Positions 8,053-18,434 of a DNA stretch of 64,000 nucleotides are shown piece by piece; position 1 is the first letter of the stretch; every line of letters begins with the position of its first letter. The translations under genes were made by a program, and so were the position numbers. Source of the DNA: Alcaligenes sp. SORT26 (GTDB lineage: Bacteria > Pseudomonadota > Gammaproteobacteria > Burkholderiales > Burkholderiaceae_B); the NCBI RefSeq assembly GCF_017377875.1, contig NZ_CP070975.1, positions 2,418,001 through 2,482,000 on the forward strand, in the 5' to 3' direction. Under the pieces are notes generated by a model. That model saw only the letters and a program-made list of their open reading frames with translations, had not been told where the DNA came from and did no database searches.

Positions 8053-10434
8053 TTACGCATTATCGTTTGCTCGCCGCCCAGAGTCCAGACGAATATGCTG
8101 GCCAGCAAGCCGGGTAAAGAGGATGGAAATGCGAGCCCCCCCCTCACGACGATTGGAAACATCGATTCTGCCGCCGTGCTCCTCGATGATTTTCTTAACT
8201 ATAGCAAGTCCCAGACCCGTGCCGGTGGGCTTGGTGGTGACATAAGGTTCAAAAACGCGCACCAACATCTGGGGATCAAAACCAGGCCCGTTATCTGACA
8301 CCACAAAACTGACGGCACAAGAGTCGGAACCTTCTACGCCCGCAATCATGGTTTTAACAAATACATGCGCCTGGTCAAGTGATTGATCCTGGGCAGCCGC
8401 TTCACGAGCATTGGCCAGCAGATTATGAATAACCTGGCGTAACTGTGTGGGGTCCCCTTGCACCATGGGTAAATCGGGGTCCAGTTCCACATCAATCGCC
8501 ACACTATACCCATCGTCCCGGACCATGCCCTCTTCCGGGTCCCAACCATATAACGTCAGTACTTCAGTGATCAGCTCGTTCAGATTCAGGGCTTGCATCT
8601 GCGTAGCGGGTTTACGGGCATATTCGCGGAAATCTTCCACCATCTTTTTCAGGGAGCTGACCTGATTGACGATGGTATTGGTATAGCGCAGCAGCATGGC
8701 CGCATGGACCTCGTCCAACTGCGACTCCAGTTTCATGGCCAGACGTTCAGCAGACAACTGAATCGGGGTAAGCGGGTTCTTGATCTCGTGTGCCAAGCGT
8801 CGGGCTACCTCGCTCCAGGCCACCAGACGGCTGGCGGAAATCACGTCGGTAATATCGTCAAACACCACCAGATAACCGGTTGGCTGACCATCCACACGCA
8901 GCAAAGTACCACGGGCTAAAACGGTGACGATAGTATCACGCGCTTCATTACCTTCTTTCATTTCCAATTCAAATTGCTGCTGCCAATATGGATGGTCCGA
9001 ACCCATGGCCTGATGCGTGGAAAAAGCCTCACGAATCACGGACGCAAACGTCAGCGCCCCCTCCAGCGTTTCCAGCGGACGACCTTTAATAGAGCGCAAG
9101 TCCACCTGCAAGATACGCTGCGCCCCCTGGTTGAACATGGTGACGCGGAACATCTCGTCAAAGGCCAACACACCGCTGGACAAGTTACTGAGCACCGACT
9201 CCAGGTACATATTGGAGCGTTCCAGTTGCAGGCGGTTTTTCTCGACCATGCGCCGCGCTTCATCCAGTTGCCGGGTCATGGCATTGAAAGAGCGGGTCAG
9301 TTGGCCGACCTCATCCTTGGCGGGAGGCTCTGGCAAGGCACGATAATCCCCTACCCCCACGGCTTGCGTCCCCGCCGCCAGCGTCAGCAAAGGACGAGTC
9401 AGACGACGTGACAGCGCCAGCGCCGCCGCCACAGCAGTAAACACCGCCAGGATCAAAGCCAGTGTCAGCGTAATACCGTAGAGCTTGCGCAAACCCTGAC
9501 GGGAGAGCGCCAGCTCCTGATAGTCCCGAAAGCCTTGCTGCACCTGATTAGCATTGCGGGCGATCTTGTCAGGCACAGGCTGAATCACCTGCAGCCAACG
9601 CGAATCTGCCGTACCGCTCAAGGTTGCCGTAAAGCGATTGGGGTCAGCCAAGGGCAAGACCGTACGCAAACGCAAACCCGTGGACTCAGTAGGCACGCCG
9701 CCCTCGTCCAGACCGTTATCGTGCACAGGGGCGTCATCATCCACTTCGGCTGCCGAAAAACGACCGGCGATACGCAACTGGTTCATTACGCTGGATGGCG
9801 GCATATCTGGCAGCAAGGTGTCGTAGCGTGCTGACGAGAAGGCAATCAAACGGCCATTGCCCGAAAACACCATGGCCTCGGTGACACCACTGTTTTCGCG
9901 CAAGGAAATCAACAGACTGCTGTACTGCGAGCTATCGGCCTTATTAAGCGCCGTCACCATTTCACTGGCGCGCCCTTCCAATTCATTGAGCTGCGAATCC
10001 AGCGCAGCGCGGCCCAAGGCCAAGCCCGATTCCAGCGCGGAATCCACCCGCACGTTGAACCAGGACTCGATCGAGCGCGACATGAACTGAACCGACAGCA
10101 CATAAATCAGTGCGCCCGGAATAATGCCGATCAAAGTGAAATAAAAAGCGAAACGCGCTGTCATGCGAGCGCCAAACTGACGCCTGCGTATCTGCCTGAA
10201 CAGACGAATGGTCAGCAACAGCACCCAGGAAATCAGCGTGGCCGCCAGCACCCCGTTAAGTACCAGCAGCAAGTCATATTGCTGCGCGTAGCGCGAGGCA
10301 TTGCCAGTTGACCAGACAAGAAGCGAAAACAGCGCCAACGCGCTGACGCCCGCCCCGAACAGAGCGGTGCGCAAGATCCAACGGATCAAGGTTGGGGCTC
10401 GTCGACGGAGACGGAAAAGGAAAAGGTTTTCCAT
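8053..10434 (-). CDS. ntrY: NtrY-like membrane sensor histidine kinase
   Basis: A 793-residue sensor kinase. N-terminal membrane segments lie at about 19-43, 55-78 and 97-118, followed by an extracytoplasmic region to about 320, another TM (GITLTLALILAVFTAVAAALAL), a HAMP domain, a PAS domain (SNLSSGVLAFDEMFRVTMFN), HisKA with RRLAHEIKNPLTPIQLSAERL, and HATPase with N-box HNLLANAREAAAQ and G-box GTGLGLAIVKKIIEEHGG. NtrY kinases respond to nitrogen or redox state in several proteobacteria; the signal here is unknown. It overlaps the DUF4390 gene by 49 bp and precedes its regulator, so the block is one operon. Confidence 0.88.
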   Translation of the reverse strand: MENLFLFRLRRRAPTLIRWILRTALFGAGVSALALFSLLVWSTGNASRYAQQYDLLLVLNGVLAATLISWVLLLTIRLFRQIRRRQFGARMTARFAFYFTLIGIIPGALIYVLSVQFMSRSIESWFNVRVDSALESGLALGRAALDSQLNELEGRASEMVTALNKADSSQYSSLLISLRENSGVTEAMVFSGNGRLIAFSSARYDTLLPDMPPSSVMNQLRIAGRFSAAEVDDDAPVHDNGLDEGGVPTESTGLRLRTVLPLADPNRFTATLSGTADSRWLQVIQPVPDKIARNANQVQQGFRDYQELALSRQGLRKLYGITLTLALILAVFTAVAAALALSRRLTRPLLTLAAGTQAVGVGDYRALPEPPAKDEVGQLTRSFNAMTRQLDEARRMVEKNRLQLERSNMYLESVLSNLSSGVLAFDEMFRVTMFNQGAQRILQVDLRSIKGRPLETLEGALTFASVIREAFSTHQAMGSDHPYWQQQFELEMKEGNEARDTIVTVLARGTLLRVDGQPTGYLVVFDDITDVISASRLVAWSEVARRLAHEIKNPLTPIQLSAERLAMKLESQLDEVHAAMLLRYTNTIVNQVSSLKKMVEDFREYARKPATQMQALNLNELITEVLTLYGWDPEEGMVRDDGYSVAIDVELDPDLPMVQGDPTQLRQVIHNLLANAREAAAQDQSLDQAHVFVKTMIAGVEGSDSCAVSFVVSDNGPGFDPQMLVRVFEPYVTTKPTGTGLGLAIVKKIIEEHGGRIDVSNRREGGARISILFTRLAGQHIRLDSGRRANDNA

Positions 10435-10970
10435 GGAGTAGCCAGTGTCCAGGCAGAACTATTGATGGCGTCCACTTGGAACGGACGGGCCAGCAAAGAG
10501 GTATCCAGGCGCAGACGCACACGACCTTGGTATTCCTGGTCGCGGTCCAGATCAGCCACATAAGCCACGGGCCAGCCGCGAATATGTCGCAGCATGGCCA
10601 ATGCGTCATTCATGGAGGATTCGGGCAAAGACAGATCCCCGGTGCCCACGCGCCACTGACGAGTCAGCGCGTTGTACACGACCCGCCAAGTCTGTTGTTC
10701 CTTAACAACATTCTTGTCGAACCAGTACCAACGCGGCTGAGCCAATTCCACTTCAACCGTGAAATACAGTGGCACGCCTTTCTCGGCAGCGGTGCGTAAT
10801 TCGGGACTGAGCTCGAACTCGACGTCGGCATCAATGTACAGTTTGTCGTCTCGAATACGGGGCTCGACCTTGACGACCCGCTCTCCCGACGTAGCGACCG
10901 GCACAATCGTATTAGCCGAGCTTAGCGCGCAGTTGAAAATCAGCAGAAAAGACAGAAAAACGCGCCACAT
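10386..10970 (-). CDS. DUF4390 family exported protein
   Basis: A 194-residue protein of the DUF4390 type, regularly found between rsmB and ntrY in Betaproteobacteria. ATG 10970 was chosen as the only ATG near the 5' end; the upstream extension would need a TTG. The first 20 residues (MWRVFLSFLLIFNCALSSA) look like a signal peptide, so the product is likely periplasmic. The remainder is beta-rich, with EPRIRDDKLYIDADVEFELSPEL near the N-terminus and WRVVYNALTRQW in the middle. Function unknown; context suggests a link to NtrY sensing. Confidence 0.78.
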   Translation of the reverse strand: MWRVFLSFLLIFNCALSSANTIVPVATSGERVVKVEPRIRDDKLYIDADVEFELSPELRTAAEKGVPLYFTVEVELAQPRWYWFDKNVVKEQQTWRVVYNALTRQWRVGTGDLSLPESSMNDALAMLRHIRGWPVAYVADLDRDQEYQGRVRLRLDTSLLARPFQVDAINSSAWTLATPWKTFSFSVSVDEPQP

Positions 10971-11018
10971 CGTGATTAACCGCAAAAAGGACAAAGTCAG
11001 AGCCCTAATTGTGACAAG

Positions 11019-12368
11019 TCAAACCGGGCGCGTAAATAAGGCGTAGAAAAAACCGTCGCCATCTGCCAGCGATCGTCCGGCAACACCGGGCAAAATCTGG
11101 CCAGGAGAATCCAGAAGCTGGGCTTCCGGGTGACGGGCCAAAAACGCCTCGACCTGTTCCTGCCCTTCTGCAGGGAAAATCGAGCAGGTCGAATACAGGA
11201 AGTGCCCGCCGGGTCGCAATGTGGACCACAAGGCATCCAGTATAGAGCTTTGCAAACGCGCGGTATCGGCAATGTCCGACTCGCGGCGCAGCCAGCGAAT
11301 ATCAGGGTGGCGACGCACAATCCCCGAGGCGGTGCAAGGCACATCAGCCAGGATCGCATCGAAAGGCTGACCATCCCACCACTGCGCAGGACGAGCAGCA
11401 TCACCACGCTTGAGCTGAACCTTATCGCTTTCCAGGCCTAGACGACGCAGGTTGTGGCCAACACGCTCCAGACGCTCAGCGTCCGAATCCAGCGCCAGCA
11501 CAGACAAATCTGCCTGTTCCAGCAGATGAGCCGTCTTGCCACCCGGAGCGGCACACGCATCCAGAACGCGCATGCCATCTTTAACGGGCAACAGCAGCCC
11601 CGCTTGTTGAGCCGACCAATCCTGCACCGACCACCAACCCAGATCAAAGCCAGGAATCGCCTGCACAGGCATCGCTTTGTCCAAAGTGACCGCACCGGCT
11701 CCCGGGCTGCTGGACGCGATACCGGCCTCCGTCAGCACCGCCTGCAGACGCTCCACCGAGCAACGACGCTGGTTAACACGCAAGGTCAAAGGACCGGGGC
11801 GATTCGCAGCTTGCAGCAGCGCTTCCCAATCACGCGGGTACGCACGGCGCAATTCCTTGACCCACCAACCTGGGTGGTTCCAACGCGCTTCTGGGCGGCT
11901 TTCCACTTGGGACAAAATCATCTTGCGTTCGCGGGTAAAGCGACGCAGCACCCCGTTGACCAGGCCCTTGGACAAACGCAAGGCTGCCTGGCTATCTGCC
12001 GCCCGCACTGCCTGATCCACCACAGTATGCACGGCGTACACCGGCACATCCGGGCGATCCTCAAAGGCCTTGGCATCCTCTTGCACACGCATGGCGGTAT
12101 CCAGCAAGGCCAGCGACACCATCAGCAAGGCATCCAGCCAGGTATTGCTGGGCTGACGGGGCACCAGCGTGATACGGATCTGACGAGCATGGCCCAGACG
12201 GCGCAAAACATGGAAGCTGATCGATTGCACCGCCCCACGGGCAGAGGCTGGCGTTGCCGCCAAACTTTCAGTCAGGGATTTGCCTGCCAACACGCCTTCA
12301 ATATTGCGCGCGCTCAACAGCATGACTTCGGACAGGGGCAAGGAGGGGGAAAGATGTGTGTCGGACAC
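11019..12368 (-). CDS. rsmB: 16S rRNA (cytosine(967)-C(5))-methyltransferase RsmB
   Basis: RsmB of 449 residues methylates C967 of 16S rRNA. The N-terminal third is a NusB-like RNA-binding domain (LVNGVLRRFTRER). The C-terminal part is a NOL1/NOP2/Sun methyltransferase with VLDACAAPGGKTAHLLE, the cysteine of DVPCTASGIVRRHPDIRW and the catalytic cysteine of YSTCSIFPAEG. The open frame extends much further upstream, across the divergent rimO start. GTG 12368 was chosen because it gives the family length and an N-terminus aligned with E. coli RsmB; ATG at SEVM-LLSAR is an alternative. First gene of the rsmB-DUF4390-ntrY-ntrX-like operon. Confidence 0.9.
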   Translation of the reverse strand: MSDTHLSPSLPLSEVMLLSARNIEGVLAGKSLTESLAATPASARGAVQSISFHVLRRLGHARQIRITLVPRQPSNTWLDALLMVSLALLDTAMRVQEDAKAFEDRPDVPVYAVHTVVDQAVRAADSQAALRLSKGLVNGVLRRFTRERKMILSQVESRPEARWNHPGWWVKELRRAYPRDWEALLQAANRPGPLTLRVNQRRCSVERLQAVLTEAGIASSSPGAGAVTLDKAMPVQAIPGFDLGWWSVQDWSAQQAGLLLPVKDGMRVLDACAAPGGKTAHLLEQADLSVLALDSDAERLERVGHNLRRLGLESDKVQLKRGDAARPAQWWDGQPFDAILADVPCTASGIVRRHPDIRWLRRESDIADTARLQSSILDALWSTLRPGGHFLYSTCSIFPAEGQEQVEAFLARHPEAQLLDSPGQILPGVAGRSLADGDGFFYALFTRPV

Positions 12369-12527
12369 AGGACAACCGCTAGAAAAGAAAAATATGACTG
12401 CGACTGTAGCACTATTTACCGCATAAACCGGGCCCAAACGCACAAGATCCGTACGCATCCGGGCATGGGACGGTAAAATCAAGCCTATTTCCCAATTTCG
12501 AGCCCTCAAGCTCCAGAAGGACCCTCT

Positions 12528-13847
12528 ATGAGCGCCCCCAAAGTCGGATTCGTGAGCCTGGGTTGTCCCAAGGCCCTGGTCGATTCCGAACGAATTCTTA
12601 CCCAACTGCGTACTGACGGCTATCAAATCACCCCCAGCTACGACAATGCTGACGTGGTCGTGGTCAATACCTGTGGTTTTATCGACAGCGCCAAGGCTGA
12701 ATCGCTGGAAGCGATTGGCGAAGCGCTGGCTGAAAACGGCCGCGTTATCGTCACCGGCTGTATGGGTGTGGACGAAGGCCTGATCCGTGAGGTTCACCCT
12801 TCGGTGCTGTCCGTCAGTGGCCCCCAACAATACGAGCAAGTGCTGCGTGCGGTGCGCGAAGCCGCCCCGCCCTCGCTGGATCACAATCCTTATATTGATC
12901 TGGTGCCCCCACAAGGCATCAAGCTGACTCCGCGCCACTACGCTTACCTGAAGATTTCCGAAGGCTGTAACCACAGTTGCAGCTTCTGTATTATCCCGTC
13001 CATGCGCGGCAAGCTCGTCAGCCGCCCTGTAGGCGACGTTCTGGGCGAGGCCGAGCGTCTGGTCAAGGCCGGTGTCAAAGAGCTGCTGGTGATCTCTCAG
13101 GACACCAGCGCCTACGGCGTGGACATCCGCCAGCGTACCGGCTTCTGGAATGGCCGCCCCGTCAAGAGCAGCATGCTGGACTTGAGTGCTGCCCTATCCG
13201 AACTAGGTGCCTGGGTGCGTCTGCATTACGTCTACCCTTACCCTCACGTGGACAACATCATTCCGCTGATGGCCGAAGGCAAAGTGCTGCCTTACCTGGA
13301 TATTCCGTTCCAGCACGCCAGCCCTTCCGTGCTGCGCGCCATGAAGCGCCCAGCCTTTGAAGACCGCACCCTGTCACGCGTTAAACAATGGCGCGAGGAT
13401 TGCCCCGATCTGACCATCCGCTCTACCTTTATCGTCGGTTTCCCCGGCGAAACTGAAGACGACTTCAAATACCTGCTGGACTGGATGAGCGAAGCCCAAC
13501 TGGATCGCGTCGGTTGCTTCCAGTACTCCCCCGTGGAAGGCGCCCCCGCCAACAAACTGGATGGCATCGTCCCCGACGAAGTCAAACAAGAGCGTTGGGA
13601 ACGCTTCATGGAACATCAGCAAGCCATTTCCTCTGCCCGTCTGGCCGCCAAAGTAGGCCGGGAAGTCGACGTGCTGATTGATGAAATCGACGAAGACGGC
13701 GATGCCGTTGGCCGCTCCGCCGCCGATGCCCCGGAAATTGACGGCAACGTCTTCATCACCAGCGAACAAAAACTGGAACCCGGCCAAATGGTGCGTGTGC
13801 GCATTACAGATTCAAGTGAATATGACTTGTTCGGGGAAACAAGCTAA
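12528..13847 (+). CDS. rimO: Ribosomal protein S12 methylthiotransferase RimO
   Basis: A 439-residue radical-SAM enzyme that adds a methylthio group to the beta-carbon of an aspartate of ribosomal protein S12. It has the N-terminal MTTase domain with conserved cysteines ([28 protein letters not shown]) holding one 4Fe-4S cluster, the radical-SAM motif CNHSCSFC near residue 148 for the second cluster, and a C-terminal TRAM domain. A good Shine-Dalgarno (AGAAGGA) precedes ATG 12528. Divergent from rsmB and followed by its own terminator. Confidence 0.96.
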   Translation: MSAPKVGFVSLGCPKALVDSERILTQLRTDGYQITPSYDNADVVVVNTCGFIDSAKAESLEAIGEALAENGRVIVTGCMGVDEGLIREVHPSVLSVSGPQQYEQVLRAVREAAPPSLDHNPYIDLVPPQGIKLTPRHYAYLKISEGCNHSCSFCIIPSMRGKLVSRPVGDVLGEAERLVKAGVKELLVISQDTSAYGVDIRQRTGFWNGRPVKSSMLDLSAALSELGAWVRLHYVYPYPHVDNIIPLMAEGKVLPYLDIPFQHASPSVLRAMKRPAFEDRTLSRVKQWREDCPDLTIRSTFIVGFPGETEDDFKYLLDWMSEAQLDRVGCFQYSPVEGAPANKLDGIVPDEVKQERWERFMEHQQAISSARLAAKVGREVDVLIDEIDEDGDAVGRSAADAPEIDGNVFITSEQKLEPGQMVRVRITDSSEYDLFGETS

Positions 13848-13877
13848 GCTCGAACCTTCCTGAATTTATTTAACAAC

Positions 13878-13903
13878 AGCCCGGCTTTCAAGCCGGGCTG
13901 TTT
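13878..13903 (+). terminator. Intrinsic terminator after rimO
   Basis: AGCCCGGCTT (13878-13887) and AAGCCGGGCT (13890-13899) form a strong stem, followed by a short T-rich stretch. It lies 10 bp before the sulfatase ATG, so its 3' flank is also the ribosome-landing region of that gene. Confidence 0.7.
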
Positions 13904-13912
13904 GCTTACTAC

Positions 13913-15586
13913 ATGATAAGAACACGACTCATCGATTTGGCTGTTGTTATCGCGCTGGGATATTTCCAGTACTACCTTTTGCAATACCATCTGGATTTTC
14001 TATTTCTGGATTTCATGGAGAAACACCGCTGGCTAGCTGTGACCCTCTCCATAACCCCTCTTTTTGCACTCTATTTCTTTTCGAGAGTTTTACTGCCAAG
14101 CGTAGCGGCTGGCACACTCACGGCTGGTGCCACATTCCTACTCACGAAAGTCAGCAATACAAAACAAGCTCTGACAACTGCGCCGCTTTCATGGACGGAC
14201 CTTTCCCAGACCGACAATTGGTCGATTATTCCTCACTACATCAGCTATCACCATGTCCTCTATGTTCTGCTGGCTATTGGAGTGATTTTCGTTTTAACTC
14301 GCATCGACCCGAGCAAACGCCTAAAAAAAAGCGGAATTATCCTGGGGGCCTTGTTTAGCGTCATTTCCTTGCACCCTTACCTGGACAAGCTCGACAATCA
14401 CGTCAGTCGTGTTGCGCGCTTTGAGCTCATCCGCCAAGATGTTCAATACTACATGTGGGACTGGCCGCTCAATATCCGTAAAAATGGTTTACTAACTCAC
14501 CTTATTCAAACCAGTCAACGTCGTATACCTTCGCCTCCCTCAGCCGAAGAGCGATCTGAGTTTGACCTCTTAACATCCTCGAAAACAACAACTGTTGAAC
14601 AACCTGCAAACATCATCCTCATCCTATGTGAGGCCTGTTGGCACGACGAGCAACACTTCAAATCAGCCTTTACACCGTTAACAGATATAGGTTTTCAACC
14701 TTTCCGGGCGATTTCCCCTGTTTATGGTGGAGGCACTGTCAATTCCGCCTTTGAACTCTTAACGGGCCTTCCTGCCAATGGAGCTCTAAATGGTGTGATT
14801 TACCAGGAATACACCCAGCTACTATCATCCAAAGCATGGGCCTGGCCTCGTAACCTTCAGCTAGCTGGCTACACCACCACCTCGCTCCACAACTTCTCTC
14901 GCAACTTCTGGAATCGTCATATCATTAATCCAAAGCTGGGATTCCAACAGTTCATTTCTATTGAAGATATGAACTACGACGGTCCAACTTTGGCCAGAGA
15001 CTACATTCTATTTGATGCGGCAGTAGAAGATTTTCAAAATAAAAATGGGTCACATTTTCAGTTTATGACGACCCTTTACACCCATGGGGGATATGAATCT
15101 CATGAAGGGGACGACGGGGAGCACGTTTACGGTGAAAGATTGACACAAAGCCTGCAGGAAACAGCCAATTTCGCCAGCAAGCTGATTGCAAGCCACCCGG
15201 ATACTTTAATTCTTCTGGTCGGCGACCATAAGCCAGCCTTGACTCGTTTTTTTCATCAGGCCAATGTATTTCCGGACGATTTTTTTATTCGAACAGGGCT
15301 AACTGCTAACGACTACATGTTCGCCCCCTCTGCTCCCAAAGAGGTCTTAGGCGACGTCCCAGGCTATATCTACTATCGCAACCAAGATTTAACGGATCGC
15401 TTGAATCAGCAACCGTTTTTCTGCCTGACCCAAATTATCAACGATGCAACAGTAGGAACGGTACTACCTTCGTTTCAGTACTCTCAGCACCACTCGCTTT
15501 GCTCAAAAAACACCACGTTGCCCTATACCCAACTTAGCGAGTCCTATCCAAGCTGGTTGTACTCTGCATCCCTTTTCCAACCCTGA
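13913..15586 (+). CDS. LTA synthase-like membrane sulfatase (phosphoglycerol/phosphoethanolamine transferase family)
   Basis: A 557-residue inner-membrane enzyme with about five N-terminal membrane segments (within 1-180) and a periplasmic alkaline-phosphatase-superfamily domain. Catalytic landmarks: ILILCEACWHDE near residue 238, the threonine nucleophile in YGGGTVNSAFELLTGLP near residue 280, the ligands in TTLYTHGGYESH, and LLVGDHKPAL near residue 440. Such proteins transfer phospho-substituents from phospholipids to surface glycans; the closest functional analogues are LtaS and OpgB. Substrate unknown. The gene lies 16 bp before the carbonic-anhydrase-like gene and uses more A+T than rimO. 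Confidence 0.72.
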   Translation: MIRTRLIDLAVVIALGYFQYYLLQYHLDFLFLDFMEKHRWLAVTLSITPLFALYFFSRVLLPSVAAGTLTAGATFLLTKVSNTKQALTTAPLSWTDLSQTDNWSIIPHYISYHHVLYVLLAIGVIFVLTRIDPSKRLKKSGIILGALFSVISLHPYLDKLDNHVSRVARFELIRQDVQYYMWDWPLNIRKNGLLTHLIQTSQRRIPSPPSAEERSEFDLLTSSKTTTVEQPANIILILCEACWHDEQHFKSAFTPLTDIGFQPFRAISPVYGGGTVNSAFELLTGLPANGALNGVIYQEYTQLLSSKAWAWPRNLQLAGYTTTSLHNFSRNFWNRHIINPKLGFQQFISIEDMNYDGPTLARDYILFDAAVEDFQNKNGSHFQFMTTLYTHGGYESHEGDDGEHVYGERLTQSLQETANFASKLIASHPDTLILLVGDHKPALTRFFHQANVFPDDFFIRTGLTANDYMFAPSAPKEVLGDVPGYIYYRNQDLTDRLNQQPFFCLTQIINDATVGTVLPSFQYSQHHSLCSKNTTLPYTQLSESYPSWLYSASLFQP

Positions 15587-15602
15587 TCTGAAGATAATCC
15601 CC

Positions 15603-16127
15603 ATGCCTATTTATCAACTCGACAATCACTTTCCCCAGATCGACGACAACAGCTTTGTTGCCACAGAGGCCACCCTGATTGGCAAAGTCGTACTGAAAGA
15701 ACAAAGCAGCGTCTGGCCCGGTGCAGTCATCCGTGGTGATAACGAAACCATCACCGTGGGCGTGGGCTCAAACGTCCAGGAAGGAGCAGTCCTGCATACC
15801 GACCCGGGCTACCCACTGAATATTGGCGACCACGTCACCATCGGCCATCAGGCCATGCTGCACGGCTGTACTGTGGGTGAGGGCTCCCTGATCGGCATTC
15901 AGGCTGTGGTCCTGAATGGCGCTGTCATCGGCCGCGACAGCCTGGTCGGTGCAGGTGCCCTGGTCACTGAAGGCAAGGTCTTCCCGGAGCGCAGTTTGAT
16001 CATCGGCTCGCCAGCCAAAGCTGTACGCACGTTAAGCGACGAAGACATTGCCAAGCTGCGCCAAAACGCCAGTGTCTACGCAGAACGCGGTAGTCACTAC
16101 AAAACAGCGTTGAAGCGCATCGACTAA
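15603..16127 (+). CDS. Gamma-carbonic anhydrase-like hexapeptide-repeat protein
   Basis: A 174-residue left-handed beta-helix protein of the gamma-carbonic anhydrase/YrdA family. Repeated hexapeptides run from about residue 15 to 130 (IGKVVL, VWPGAVIRGDNE, VGSNVQEGAVLHTDPG, IGDHVTIGHQAMLHGCTVGEGSLIGI). The histidines in VLHTDPG and TIGHQAMLHGC are the zinc/iron ligands of the family, and the R-x-D of VIRGDNE is conserved. Carbonic anhydrase activity has been shown for only some members. Probably co-transcribed with the sulfatase. Confidence 0.88.
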   Translation: MPIYQLDNHFPQIDDNSFVATEATLIGKVVLKEQSSVWPGAVIRGDNETITVGVGSNVQEGAVLHTDPGYPLNIGDHVTIGHQAMLHGCTVGEGSLIGIQAVVLNGAVIGRDSLVGAGALVTEGKVFPERSLIIGSPAKAVRTLSDEDIAKLRQNASVYAERGSHYKTALKRID

Positions 16128-16256
16128 AAACCAACCTGCATCAGTCCCCCTTTGAAAGGTGCCATGCAGCCAACAGCCGCTGATAAAAAGGCATCCAGGA
16201 AATGTGCGACGACGCCTGGCGCTGGCAATCCGGGCGCTCCTGATCACCCTGCTCTT

Positions 16257-16277
16257 GCCATCGCCGTTGGCGATGGC
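16257..16277. other. Perfect 9-bp hairpin before maiA
   Basis: GCCATCGCC and GGCGATGGC flank a 3-nt loop. It lies in the 238-bp gap between the carbonic-anhydrase-like gene and maleate isomerase. No T-run follows, so it may be a stabilising 3' hairpin of the upstream transcript or an operator of the downstream gene. Confidence 0.4.
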
Positions 16278-16295
16278 ACGTTGACAGATGATTGA

Positions 16296-16324
16296 TTTGC
16301 AAGGAAGAAAACGGGTCCTAGAAT
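16296..16324 (+). promoter_or_regulatory. Tentative promoter of maiA
   Basis: TTTGCA (16296-16301), 17 bp spacer, TAGAAT (16319-16324), 41 bp before the maiA ATG. The -35 matches 4 of 6 bases and the -10 5 of 6. Weak support. Confidence 0.3.
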
Positions 16325-16365
16325 GAAGGCGTCAATCTAAAAACCACCTTCAGAGACAGATACTT

Positions 16366-17127
16366 ATGAAAACCTACCGCATCGGTCAGATCGTTCCTAG
16401 TTCCAACACCACCATGGAAACCGAGATTCCTGCCATGTTGCAGGCTCGTTACGCTGAGTTTCCTGAAGAGCGCTTCACTTTCCACTCCTCGCGCATGCGC
16501 ATGATGCACGTGAACCCCGAAGAGTTGAAAGCCATGGACATCGCCAGCGACCGCTGCGCGGTTGAACTGAGCGACGCCCGCATGAGCGTGATGGCCTACG
16601 CTTGCCTGGTCGCCATCATGGCCCAAGGCGACGGTTACCACCGCGTCTCGCAAGCCCGTCTGCAAAACACCGTTAAAGAAAACGGCGTGGAAATTCCTGT
16701 GTTGAGCTCGGCCGGTGCCCTGGTCGATACGCTGAAAGAATTCGGCTACAAGAAAGTCTCCATCATCACCCCTTACATGAAGCCGCTGACCAAGCGCGTG
16801 GCTGACTACATCGAAGCCGAAGGCATCGAAGTTCAAGACTCCATCAGCCTGGAAGTGTCGGACAACCTGGAAGTGGGTCTGCTAAACCCGGAAAATCTGC
16901 TGGAACACGTCAAGCGCCTGAACCACGACGGCGTGGACGCTGTCATCCTGTCCGCTTGCGTACAGATGCCTTCCCTGCCCGCTATCCAGCGCGCTCAAGA
17001 TCAGATCGGCAAGCCCGTTCTGTCCGCCGCTGTTTGCACCGTGTACCAAATGCTCAAGACCCTGGGTCTGGAAACCCGCGTACCTAACGCTGGCCACATC
17101 CTGTCGGGTGCCAAGCCACAAGCCTAA
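16366..17127 (+). CDS. maiA: Maleate cis-trans isomerase
   Basis: A 253-residue member of the Asp/Glu racemase superfamily that converts maleate to fumarate without a cofactor. The N-terminus MKTYRIGQIVPSSNTTMETE is characteristic of maleate isomerases, an enzyme first cloned from Alcaligenes faecalis. The two catalytic cysteines are visible: Cys80 in MAYACLVAIM and Cys198 in LSACVQMPS. In other bacteria it completes nicotinate or gentisate-like ring catabolism, but no hydroxylase, deaminase or amidohydrolase genes of such pathways are adjacent. It is followed by a strong terminator and then a LysR regulator. Codon use is strongly optimised, which suggests high expression. Confidence 0.93.
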   Translation: MKTYRIGQIVPSSNTTMETEIPAMLQARYAEFPEERFTFHSSRMRMMHVNPEELKAMDIASDRCAVELSDARMSVMAYACLVAIMAQGDGYHRVSQARLQNTVKENGVEIPVLSSAGALVDTLKEFGYKKVSIITPYMKPLTKRVADYIEAEGIEVQDSISLEVSDNLEVGLLNPENLLEHVKRLNHDGVDAVILSACVQMPSLPAIQRAQDQIGKPVLSAAVCTVYQMLKTLGLETRVPNAGHILSGAKPQA

Positions 17128-17149
17128 TCAAACAGGCTTAGCAGTACAC

Positions 17150-17185
17150 AGCCCTGCCGACCCTATGTCGGCAGGGCTTTTTTTA
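17150..17185 (+). terminator. Intrinsic terminator after maiA
   Basis: AGCCCTGCCGAC (17150-17161) pairs perfectly with GTCGGCAGGGCT (17167-17178) around a 5-nt loop and is followed by a run of seven T. A textbook Rho-independent terminator. Confidence 0.95.
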
Positions 17186-17208
17186 TGCCTGGGCCTCATC
17201 AAAGCTTA

Positions 17209-18314
<1,106 letters not shown>

Positions 18315-18434
18315 GAAAGCGGACCTTGGCCGTAGCACCGGCCAAGGTCATATCGTCTTATAAACAGGCCCGATCTTTACAAGACAGCAGAGGCAGAACA
18401 GCTACTCACAAAATGCCAAGCGATCAAACAAGCT

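Noticed and set aside
12369-12974. N-terminal extension of the rsmB reading frame
   Set aside because: It lies antisense to rimO, has no RsmB homology, and GTG 12368 gives the normal length.
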